DNA from: Gammaproteobacteria bacterium
GTDB lineage: Bacteria; Pseudomonadota; Gammaproteobacteria; Arenicellales; Arenicellaceae
Reading direction: 5' to 3'
Assembly (NCBI GenBank): GCA_003485905.1
Contig: DNHK01000094.1
Coordinates: 1-14,613 of the forward strand
Length of the DNA: 14,613 nucleotides
Part shown: in pieces, positions 6,711 to 14,155 of the stretch
How the letters are laid out: every line of letters begins with the position of its first letter
How positions within the stretch are numbered: the stretch's first letter is position 1
Translations under genes and position numbers: made by a program
The notes under the pieces: generated by a model
The model's database searches: none
The model's input: the letters and a program-made list of their open reading frames with translations, nothing else
Told to the model about the DNA's origin: nothing

Positions 6711-7952
6711 ATGATCACATTTATTATTGTTGGCTGCGTGATGGTACTCGTATCCCTGTTAGCACTGGTACTCCCTCTGAGCGCTAATAGTACATCAGCA
6801 CCCGTGAATAGTGAGGCGCACAACATAGAAATTGCACGCGAAAAACTGGCTGACTTTGAACTGCAAAAAAGCACCGGGTCAATCTCTGATGCTCAATACA
6901 CAAAACTATCAGAAGAAGCAAAACGGGTGCTCATGCATGAGGCAGATCTGGGTAATGCTCCGCAACTAATACACGGGAACCCCCTTTTGATCAGTGTCGC
7001 AATTGCTGCTTTGGTTCCTATACTTGCGCTAACTCTCTATTTGTCACTAGGATCACCAGAAGGTTTACAGCTTGCAGCCAGCGCTCCGCAACAAACTGCA
7101 CAGTCTGATCAGAGTATAGACAACCTCCTTCAAGATCTGGAGGACAAAATGATTAACAATCCCGATGACGCTGAAGGCTGGGCCTTGCTTGGAAGATCCT
7201 ATATGTCGATGCAACGATTTCCACAAGCGCATAAAGCCTATAGTAACCTTCGACGGATACTTGGGGATCAACCATCGGTTCTACTGCAATTAGCGGACGC
7301 AGAAGTAATGTTAAATGGTGGCGCATTTACTGAAAACACCAAACAATACGTATCACTTGCCTACGCTGCCGAACCTGACAATGTGCAAGCAGTATGGATG
7401 TCGGCAATGTTAGATACTCAGGAGGGAGATCTCGCTGGCGCTATTAATAAATGGGAAAAGCTAGATGCGCTTTTAGTCGGACAGCCCGAACAACAATCAC
7501 GAATTAGAAACCTACTCAGCCAAGCTCGTTCGACGTTACCCGAATCAGGGTCGCCCGATCTGACACCGACAGCCAGACAGACAGAATCTGTCGCGGAACA
7601 AAATCTAGTGTCTGTCACTATCGAAGTGGGACTTTCAAAAGATTTACCTGCTCCAATACAGGACGATATGCTGGTTTATGTTTATGCCCGAGCAGCTAGT
7701 GGGCCGCCTATGCCTTTGGCAGTCAAACAGCTTCGAGTCGGGGACCTTCCTAGCACAGTCATCCTGACTGAAAATGACGCCATGATTGATGGTATGACCC
7801 TGGCGCGATTTCCGCAGATCGTAATAGGAGCCAGGGTGTCAATCACGGGGGAACCAACTGCACAGCCTGGCGATATTCAAAGTGTCACGTCGGAACTAAC
7901 TTTACCTCTTGAAAACCCTATAGAACTGGAAATTAAGGATTTAGTTAACTAG
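6711..7952 (+). CDS. ccmI: Cytochrome c maturation TPR protein CcmI (CycH)
   Basis: Membrane-bound apocytochrome c chaperone of the CcmFHI complex; its TPR domain binds the C-terminal helix of apocytochromes. Order of parts (413 aa): TM1 (about 3-24), then a cytoplasmic helical loop with the CcmI-type heptad region (EIAREKLADFELQK...LSEEAKRVLMHE, 40-77). TM2 follows (about 91-113). A periplasmic TPR array (about 147-255) includes DDAEGWALLGRSYMSMQRFPQA and AINKWEKL. The C-terminal beta-rich domain (about 298-410) has VYARAASGPPMPLAVKQL, DLPSTVILTENDAM and the terminal LELE-like segment typical of gammaproteobacterial CcmI. It starts 47 nt after ccmH with an AT-rich leader. It is the last gene of the locus and converges on the MMPL gene 47 nt beyond its stop. 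Confidence 0.92.
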   Translation: MITFIIVGCVMVLVSLLALVLPLSANSTSAPVNSEAHNIEIAREKLADFELQKSTGSISDAQYTKLSEEAKRVLMHEADLGNAPQLIHGNPLLISVAIAALVPILALTLYLSLGSPEGLQLAASAPQQTAQSDQSIDNLLQDLEDKMINNPDDAEGWALLGRSYMSMQRFPQAHKAYSNLRRILGDQPSVLLQLADAEVMLNGGAFTENTKQYVSLAYAAEPDNVQAVWMSAMLDTQEGDLAGAINKWEKLDALLVGQPEQQSRIRNLLSQARSTLPESGSPDLTPTARQTESVAEQNLVSVTIEVGLSKDLPAPIQDDMLVYVYARAASGPPMPLAVKQLRVGDLPSTVILTENDAMIDGMTLARFPQIVIGARVSITGEPTAQPGDIQSVTSELTLPLENPIELEIKDLVN

Positions 7953-7955
7953 GTT

Positions 7956-7999
7956 TAGTTGTATCTGCAATGCAAACTTGCAGGGCACAATTGCAACTA
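7956..7999. terminator. Nested inverted repeats at the convergent ccmI/MMPL junction
   Basis: The 47-nt convergent gap holds CTGCAA (7965-7970) and TTGCAG (7978-7983) around a 7-nt loop. An outer pair TAGTTG (7956-7961) and CAACTA (7994-7999) encloses it. It could act as a bidirectional stop for the two converging transcripts. It has no T-tract on either strand and only moderate GC in the stem, so it is a weak candidate rather than a recognisable intrinsic terminator. Confidence 0.25.
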
Positions 8000-10528
8000 C
8001 TACGCAGCACTCTTTCGATTATCCATAAGTTGAATTACCGCTGGAAAGAAAGTTAACGAAGCAACAAGACAGCAAAGCAATCCTATACACGCCACCAGCC
8101 CCAAAGACACCAATCCATTATTGCCAGCAGAAAGCATACCGGCAAAACCAAACATAGTCGTCATCGTACTCAATACTGCTGCCATACCAGTTGTTCGAAT
8201 TGCTTTCAAAATCCCGTTACGCCCTTCCTCATCATAACGGTGATAAATGTGAATTGCATTGTCTATGCCAATACCTAAAACAGTAGGTAAAACTACCATA
8301 TTAAAAATATTGAGCTTAATTTCCCAAAACCCCATGAGCCCAAACATTACAATCATTCCCACAATGATTGGTGATAAAGCCAGGGCGGCCTTAGACGGAC
8401 GACGATACACAAGTAGCAACATAATAAATAGGCTTACCAGGACAGCACCTATCGACGTAGCGGCCTCCGACTTCATTAAGTTCAACATATCGACAAAGAT
8501 CATTGCCTCGGTTGCTGGATAAAATGTTTTGCCGTTCGCTTTAATTTCGCGAATATCGTCGACAAATTCTTGCGCATCCGCAAGCTTTGCAACACTCTTC
8601 GTATTATAGATATACACCAAATAACCACCCGAATCAGAAACTCCGGTGTAAACTAATTTAAGAGCTTCCGGAAGCTCTTCAGGTGTCAACTCGCCGATAC
8701 CGGTGTAGGCCAAAAACTCTTGCAAACTCTCTATTTGCTGCTGATCTTCTTCGTTAAAATCTTCAAGTAATCGAACTGCCTCTTCGATCTGTTTCTCTAT
8801 TAGCGTGATTTCAGCCAGCCGAGCTTCTTGCTCAGCCTTGTCTGGCACCAAATCATATATCGACTTCACTGCTTCAATACTCGAAACATCTACACTCTGT
8901 TGTCGAATACTTTCCACCGCTTCCACCACCGCAGCCACATCCTCTAGTGACTCAATAAAGACTACTGCGCGATCTGTTCGCAACGGAAATACTTTATTAA
9001 TATCATCTTTTACCGGCTGCAACTGCGGAATCTCCGCACGCAGCTTACTAAAATCATCTTCAAAACGTACCTTAGAAATTCCTGAACTAGCAACTAAGCA
9101 CACGACGAGTGTCCCAATCACCCATAGAGCCGGTTTTGCCATTGGCTTGTTTATTTCTCTATTTGCTACTAAACCGGTTGCTAGCTCCTTGCTTTGACCT
9201 CCTTTATTTTTCTTTGGTTTATATAACTTAATTTTCTCGGCCAACAGCATTAGTGAGGGAAAAACCAAGTACATAGAAATCAACGACAACAAGACACCTG
9301 TTCCAGCGATAAAACCAAATTCAAAAAACGCTTTAAAGTCAGATACCATCAACGCATAAAATGCGATAACCGTTGTGATGGCAGCCATTACCGAGGCACG
9401 CCCAGTTTTATCACACACCATCAACAAAGCTTGTTGTTGGCTATCACCATTTCTACGGGTTTCCTCATACCTGGACAAGTTGTGGATCCCAAAATCGATT
9501 CCCAATCCAAATAGGATGATCACGAGAAAAATTGTAATCAAATTTAAACTACCCAATACCACTTGGACGATGCCGAAGGTCCATAAAAACGCGACAATCA
9601 ATGGAACTCCTATGTAAACCAACGCCAGTACGCGCCTGTAAAACAACAACATCGCCATAAAGATCGCGCCTATCGACCAAAATGCGCTGTTTTTCAGATC
9701 AGTGATGACGGCATCAAATTCCTCAACACGGTTTCGCACCCGGCCGCCAATCTTGACAGTCATTCCCGGGTGATATTCAGACAAATCAAACGACGCCACT
9801 CTAGCTTCAACCTCATCAAGCAAACGTCTACTTTGACCCATCCCGGTGGTGGAACCACTCGGTAAAATATTTAGGATCGCGAGCTCACCGGATTCGTCCG
9901 TGAATAATTTACGTGCGCTGTCTGAATCATCGGATTCCGATTCATCGGCCCCGTATTTTTCCTGAATATCACTAAAGTCTATTGATGGGGGCGCATCCCG
10001 CCCCGCACCACGAATTCGAATTTGGACATCTGTATCGTTAATTTTAAAATCGAGATTTTCTTTCTCATATTCGATTCGATCTCCGAACCGAACTCTTACT
10101 TCCCTCAAATCCTCAACATCAACATATAGTAATTGGTGCTCCTGGAATATCTCGATGTCTTCCGCATACTCCGCGCTACTTACCCAATCCCACTCAAGTA
10201 TCGCTTCTCGAAGATCTTCCAGCAGTCGAATATTACCGTCTGGATCAGGTGAATTAGCCACCACCATAATTGAACTATAGCCACCAGTTTTTTCAACTAC
10301 CTTTTCAAGGTTTTCAACACTAGCAACACCATCGGGCATTAGCGACGTAATATCTGTATCCAACCGCATGTTCTTAGCGCGATCAAAACCTACATAAGCA
10401 AGTGCAAACGCGAGCAGTAAGATAATTAGATAACTACGCTGAATAAATCTAACTAAAAATCGAACAAATGCCGGTGCCTTCGACAAATCGCTATTCGCAT
10501 GATCATTGTTTTGTTCGCTTATATTCAT
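8000..10528 (-). CDS. MMPL/HpnN-like RND-superfamily transporter, probable lipid exporter
   Basis: Inner-membrane RND protein of 842 aa with the duplicated MMPL layout. Each half is one TM helix, a large periplasmic loop and five clustered TM helices. Half one: TM1 about 33-49, loop 50-278, TM2-6 about 281-428. Half two: TM7 about 467-484, loop 485-688, TM8-12 about 690-832. Both halves carry the family motif in their fourth TM region: GLGIDFGIHNLSRYEE (341-356) and GIGIDNAIHIYHRYDE (752-767). Their buried Asp is the presumed proton-coupling residue. Loop 1 has an acidic Asp/Ser/Glu-rich patch (193-204). Hopanoid (HpnN), mycolate (MmpL) and sterol (BstA) transporters share this architecture, so a hydrophobic lipid substrate is likely. 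It begins 6 nt after the secreted-protein gene, arguing that the two work together. There is no adaptor or outer-membrane channel nearby. Substrate is inferred, not shown. Confidence 0.85.
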   Translation of the reverse strand: MNISEQNNDHANSDLSKAPAFVRFLVRFIQRSYLIILLLAFALAYVGFDRAKNMRLDTDITSLMPDGVASVENLEKVVEKTGGYSSIMVVANSPDPDGNIRLLEDLREAILEWDWVSSAEYAEDIEIFQEHQLLYVDVEDLREVRVRFGDRIEYEKENLDFKINDTDVQIRIRGAGRDAPPSIDFSDIQEKYGADESESDDSDSARKLFTDESGELAILNILPSGSTTGMGQSRRLLDEVEARVASFDLSEYHPGMTVKIGGRVRNRVEEFDAVITDLKNSAFWSIGAIFMAMLLFYRRVLALVYIGVPLIVAFLWTFGIVQVVLGSLNLITIFLVIILFGLGIDFGIHNLSRYEETRRNGDSQQQALLMVCDKTGRASVMAAITTVIAFYALMVSDFKAFFEFGFIAGTGVLLSLISMYLVFPSLMLLAEKIKLYKPKKNKGGQSKELATGLVANREINKPMAKPALWVIGTLVVCLVASSGISKVRFEDDFSKLRAEIPQLQPVKDDINKVFPLRTDRAVVFIESLEDVAAVVEAVESIRQQSVDVSSIEAVKSIYDLVPDKAEQEARLAEITLIEKQIEEAVRLLEDFNEEDQQQIESLQEFLAYTGIGELTPEELPEALKLVYTGVSDSGGYLVYIYNTKSVAKLADAQEFVDDIREIKANGKTFYPATEAMIFVDMLNLMKSEAATSIGAVLVSLFIMLLLVYRRPSKAALALSPIIVGMIVMFGLMGFWEIKLNIFNMVVLPTVLGIGIDNAIHIYHRYDEEGRNGILKAIRTTGMAAVLSTMTTMFGFAGMLSAGNNGLVSLGLVACIGLLCCLVASLTFFPAVIQLMDNRKSAA

Positions 10529-10534
10529 ATCAGT

Positions 10535-11743
10535 CTAGTTCAACGTCATGAGGTCCGCTAAACCCTTTCCTGTCACTTTCGTGCTAATCCCGTTAGATAT
10601 ATACGTAAAGTCATACGAAATTCGATATCGAGTATTTACAGGAGTTTTAAACATTCGCACAAAAAATCGCTCAAATGGCTTCAATTCATCAACAACATCA
10701 AATTTTTGAACCTGAGTAGTTAAGCTAATTGTGCCATTCAATTCGCCGGCACCGACTGCAGTAATGGGTATATTCATACAGCACTCGGCACGCTTATCTT
10801 CCAATAACGATGCTTCAATCTCGAAAGACAAATCATCAACTACCGATGCCTCATGATCTAAAAGCCGAATATTGGCCCTGGTTTTTCCATTCTTCAACTG
10901 GCGAATATCAACTACCGGGCTAATATCGTGATCAGAAGAACTTCCTGTCGCAAAGGCTCGCAACCAGGCACTCGCAGCTTCTCCCATCGCGCTACTTGTG
11001 ACGTGCCTTAATCCATGCCCAACACCTTTGCCCAATGCTTGATATTCTTCGGCCACCCCAGTGTTTTCATCCTTGATCCGATATTGACCGGACACTGCCA
11101 TCTTCGGTGCAAAAACATTTACGTATTGATAACCTCTCTTTGTGCCGGACCATACGATACCCAGGTCCATTGGAGCGGCAATCGATTTTGCAACCAAGTC
11201 AATATCCCCTGATGGGTGAGAAAATTGAAAATGAAATGTGTCGTTATCTTTCCAGAAATGGTGTTGCGCAATTTGATAATCAAACTCACCTTCATGTTTA
11301 AACCAATCAGAACGCCCGCGACCGTTCTTAAGCGTTATCTCTCGACCTACCGGGTCAGTCAACTTTATTAACACCAACATACGGTGTTTGCCCGACCCAA
11401 AATTGCTGACTGCAATTTGTGCGCTGATGATTGTCCCATCATCGAAGTCGAACATAAAATCCCAACCTTCCGAATAAGTACTTCCATTTAAGTACGCCGG
11501 TGCATACACGGGAGCAATGCTATCGCCTTGATCCCACATGACACCCTTACCTGTACTTATCGAATGATTTAAACCGGCTTCAATCGCTACCACAGGCCCA
11601 ATTTGATTTGAACCCGGTGCAGGCGCTTCTGTAGAATTTTCCGATGTTGAGACGATATCCGTACCCGTCGCTGCCAACGATACCGACGGGAGCATTAGCA
11701 AACTCAACGCCAGACTAAGAAATTTGACTTGGTTCATAAACAT
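10535..11743 (-). CDS. Secreted lipocalin-like protein, tentatively Svf1/CrtC-AttH-like
   Basis: Secreted or periplasmic protein of 402 aa. A Sec signal peptide covers residues 1-24 (cleavage near VSLA/ATG); no lipobox Cys, so probably soluble. A Ser/Thr/Pro-rich linker runs to about 50. The rest is beta-rich with two apparent halves. The first (about 68-215) contains GWDFMFDFDDGTIISAQIAV (93-112), NGRGRSDWF (140-148) and YVNVFAPKMAVSGQYRI (207-223). The second (about 235-400) contains GKGVGHGLRHVTSSAMGEAA (238-257) and FDVVDELKPFERF (348-360). The pattern recalls the two-domain lipocalin-like fold of CrtC/AttH, and most of all fungal Svf1 (vFvP..x.G.I, AASxW, DvxxElp). Yeast Svf1 is reported to bind ceramide. 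The resemblance is from memory and remote. An alternative start is Met3 (11737). The neighbours suggest a lipid-carrier role. Confidence 0.6.
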   Translation of the reverse strand: MFMNQVKFLSLALSLLMLPSVSLAATGTDIVSTSENSTEAPAPGSNQIGPVVAIEAGLNHSISTGKGVMWDQGDSIAPVYAPAYLNGSTYSEGWDFMFDFDDGTIISAQIAVSNFGSGKHRMLVLIKLTDPVGREITLKNGRGRSDWFKHEGEFDYQIAQHHFWKDNDTFHFQFSHPSGDIDLVAKSIAAPMDLGIVWSGTKRGYQYVNVFAPKMAVSGQYRIKDENTGVAEEYQALGKGVGHGLRHVTSSAMGEAASAWLRAFATGSSSDHDISPVVDIRQLKNGKTRANIRLLDHEASVVDDLSFEIEASLLEDKRAECCMNIPITAVGAGELNGTISLTTQVQKFDVVDELKPFERFFVRMFKTPVNTRYRISYDFTYISNGISTKVTGKGLADLMTLN

Positions 11744-11834
11744 ACCGCGCTCAAGGTAGACAGATACTCGATTGAGATCTTTGCAGCCCGCTTTGTGAGC
11801 CGAGCTCCCAATACGTGCGCTAACTCACCCTTAC

Positions 11835-13112
11835 TCAACTATTATTTATAAGACCGAATTCCCTGCCAACACTTGCAAATATATCAAGTGCTTTATCAAG
11901 GTGCTCCGGCCTATGGCTTGCCATCACACTAGTTCTTATTAATGCTGCATCCTTAGCGACACCTGGATGAATGACGGGAGTCACAAACAAGCCTCCATCA
12001 AACAATTTTCGCCAAAACTGTAGTGCCTGCATGTCGTCCCCTACAAATACAGGTACTACGGTTGACTCGGTGTTAAGGGTATCAAAACCCAAATCAATTA
12101 ATCCATTTCTAAGGTAATCAGCATTTGCCCAGAGCCTTTCGCGGCGTTCAGGTTCGTTCTCAATAATATCAAGCGCTGCCAGCGCAGACGCTGTATTCGC
12201 CGCAGGTAAACTGGCTGAGAATATCAATGGTCGGGCATGATGTTTTAGATAGTCCATGGTGTCAGCATCACCAGCCAAACATCCTCCTATTGTCGCCATT
12301 GATTTACTGTAGGTACCCATTATGATGTCTACCTTATCTTCCACCCCAAAGTGTTGTGCGGTACCAGCGCCATTCTTACCCAAGACCCCAATACCATGCG
12401 CATCATCAACCATGACGGCCGCACCAAATTCATCTGCCAGCCGAGTGATCTCTGGTAACGGCGCTAGATCGCCTTCCATGCTAAAAACCCCGTCGACAAC
12501 GATCAACATCGGTCGGCCTTGATTTTCTGTCAGCAACCGATGTAAATCTTCCATGTCGTTATGATTATACTTGCGTGTTTGTCCATAGGACAAACGACAA
12601 CCATCATAGATACAAGCATGATTTGAGCGATCAATGATAACTACATCACCCTTACTAACTAAACCAGCAATCCCACCCAAATTAGCCTGAAATCCAGTAG
12701 GAAAAACAATCGCTGCTTGCTTGGAGAAAAATTTCGCTAATCGAGCTTCAAGTTCTTCATGTAAGGCTAAGGTGCCATTTAAAAATCGTGAACCCGCACA
12801 CCCAGTTCCATACTCGCGCGTTGCTTTAATCGCCGCTTCGACAACTTTAGGGTGACTTGTTAAACCCAGATAATTATTCGAGCTGAGCATAACCATGTCA
12901 CGGCCATCGCATCGAACCTCTGGTTCTTGGGCAGATTCCAAAGCCTTAAAATAGGGATATATATCCGCCGCGCGCAATTCTTCCACACGCTGATAATCAC
13001 CTACTCGATCAAAAATTGATGGTCGCGGTCGCATAGGCTTAATACCCGAATCACTCTCGGTGGATTCAACCAAGTTCTTAGTTAAACCGCTTGCCAAATT
13101 ATTATTTTTCAT
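11835..13112 (-). CDS. Serine palmitoyltransferase-like alpha-oxoamine synthase (PLP)
   Basis: Fold-type I PLP enzyme of the alpha-oxoamine synthase family (BioF/KBL/HemA/SPT), 425 aa. SPT condenses serine with a fatty acyl thioester to 3-ketosphinganine in the cytoplasm. Counting from the ATG at 13112: DIYPYFKALESAQ (50-62), SSNNYLGLTSHPKV (77-90), GTGCAGSRFLNGTLALHEELE (102-122), SNHACIYDG (163-171, ring-stacking His), VVDGVFSMEGDLAPLPEI (205-222), VDDAHGIGVLG (235-245, Asp/His for PLP), MGTYSKSMATIGG (265-277, Schiff-base Lys270) and LIRTSVMASHRPE (391-403, SPT-type Arg). Text such as HNDMEDL, GDLAPLPEI and NEPERRERLW strongly recalls Bacteroidetes SPT more than BioF, which has GTLGKA at the lysine. 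A TTG six nt upstream is possible, but the ATG overlaps the SDR stop as ATGA. BioF or 2-amino-3-ketobutyrate ligase is the main alternative. Confidence 0.72.
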   Translation of the reverse strand: MKNNNLASGLTKNLVESTESDSGIKPMRPRPSIFDRVGDYQRVEELRAADIYPYFKALESAQEPEVRCDGRDMVMLSSNNYLGLTSHPKVVEAAIKATREYGTGCAGSRFLNGTLALHEELEARLAKFFSKQAAIVFPTGFQANLGGIAGLVSKGDVVIIDRSNHACIYDGCRLSYGQTRKYNHNDMEDLHRLLTENQGRPMLIVVDGVFSMEGDLAPLPEITRLADEFGAAVMVDDAHGIGVLGKNGAGTAQHFGVEDKVDIIMGTYSKSMATIGGCLAGDADTMDYLKHHARPLIFSASLPAANTASALAALDIIENEPERRERLWANADYLRNGLIDLGFDTLNTESTVVPVFVGDDMQALQFWRKLFDGGLFVTPVIHPGVAKDAALIRTSVMASHRPEHLDKALDIFASVGREFGLINNS

Positions 13113-14155
13113 AACCAATTATTTCGCTGATACCAAGATACCAGCTCATTTATGGCGGTTGGCAGCGGATGCAATGTTTCATGCCGCAGCTCGTTCGTCG
13201 CCTTGCTAACATCAAGCGACCAATCTGGTTGTAAGAATTCGTCAATCCGCGTGCTATTTATTAACACTGTCCGATTGCTAAATCGGCTGACTAACTGGCC
13301 CATCCTACCTGCCAACTTTAATATTTTCTGACCGAATCGTACGCGTCTTGGTTCAACTTTCATTGCTAGCGCCGCTAGGCGTTCAAATTCACTCCAGCAA
13401 TACGGCTGTTGATCAGCAACGAAGAAAGTACTGCCATTACGTACCTCTGCAACTGCTGAGCGAGCCATCAATTTCACCAAATCATTTACATGACAAAGAC
13501 TTATAATTCGATCTACGGACCCCAATTGTATCAGGTATTTATACTTTAACAGTTTAAATATAGGCAAAAACTCCCGATCACCAGGACCATAAACCGCGCT
13601 AGGCCTTAAGATAATATAAGGTAAATGCGTCGATTTGCTGAACAGAAACTCTTCGGCTTCAAGTTTCGAACGGCCATATGCTGTTATCGGATTAGAAACA
13701 TCAGTTTCACGCCGCGGTTGACCTGCACTTGGCCCAGCTGCCGCCTGACTAGATACAAATACAAAACGCTTGATTGGTGGTTTAACTGCAAGCACTGCAT
13801 TGACCACATTCCGCGTGCCCATAACATTGTGTAAGTAATATTCTGCTTCACTTGGTGCCCCCGTTACCCCTGCCACGTGGAACACATAATCTACCCCAGC
13901 AACGCCTTCACGTAGGGCGTCCAGATTATGTAAATCGCCTACAACCCCACTCACTCCATTCAGACTATTAAACTCGGTAGGTAGCGATTGCCTAATCAAG
14001 CAGCGAACTTCATACCCCTCCGAAACCAACTCTGGCACAAGATGCTTGCCAACAAAGCCACTGGCACCGGTTACAAATGCCAGTTTCGAGCCACCCTGTC
14101 GATTATGTGACGCCGAATTCACATCTGCCTGAGACTCAACGCGCATCTCAGCCAT
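13109..14155 (-). CDS. Extended SDR (NAD-dependent epimerase/dehydratase family), candidate 3-ketosphinganine reductase
   Basis: Rossmann-fold oxidoreductase of 348 aa. A 23-residue polar leader precedes LAFVTGASGFVGKHL (25-39), the TGxxGxxG nucleotide site. GDLHNLDAL (73-81) supplies the adenine-binding Asp, and VFHVAGVTG (91-99) the usual second-strand motif. The active site is VSSQAAAG (134-141), Tyr160 and Lys164 (YGRSK), followed by RPSAVYGPGDREFLPIFKL (184-202). The C-terminal half (from about 210) is the variable substrate domain. Extended SDRs include sugar epimerases, hydroxysteroid dehydrogenases and the bacterial ceramide-pathway reductase CerR. Its overlap with the SPT-like gene (ATGA) favours reduction of that enzyme's ketone product, but no motif fixes the substrate. 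Its ATG overlaps the hflD stop by one base (TAATG). The alternative start is Met4. Confidence 0.8.
   Translation of the reverse strand: MAEMRVESQADVNSASHNRQGGSKLAFVTGASGFVGKHLVPELVSEGYEVRCLIRQSLPTEFNSLNGVSGVVGDLHNLDALREGVAGVDYVFHVAGVTGAPSEAEYYLHNVMGTRNVVNAVLAVKPPIKRFVFVSSQAAAGPSAGQPRRETDVSNPITAYGRSKLEAEEFLFSKSTHLPYIILRPSAVYGPGDREFLPIFKLLKYKYLIQLGSVDRIISLCHVNDLVKLMARSAVAEVRNGSTFFVADQQPYCWSEFERLAALAMKVEPRRVRFGQKILKLAGRMGQLVSRFSNRTVLINSTRIDEFLQPDWSLDVSKATNELRHETLHPLPTAINELVSWYQRNNWL

Noticed and set aside
8259..9617. Plus-strand open frames inside the MMPL gene
   Set aside because: They are antisense shadows with Ser/Thr/Ile-rich compositions, no ribosome binding sites and no domains.
11744..11834. 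Possible hairpin between the SPT-like and secreted-protein genes
   Set aside because: On the minus strand AGCTCG can pair with CGGGCT around a 10-nt loop with one wobble, but it is short, has no following T-run and could be chance. I do not call a terminator or riboswitch.
13113..13118. TTG start six nt upstream for the SPT-like gene
   Set aside because: The ATG at 13112 overlaps the SDR stop as ATGA, the common coupling arrangement; the TTG would add only two residues.
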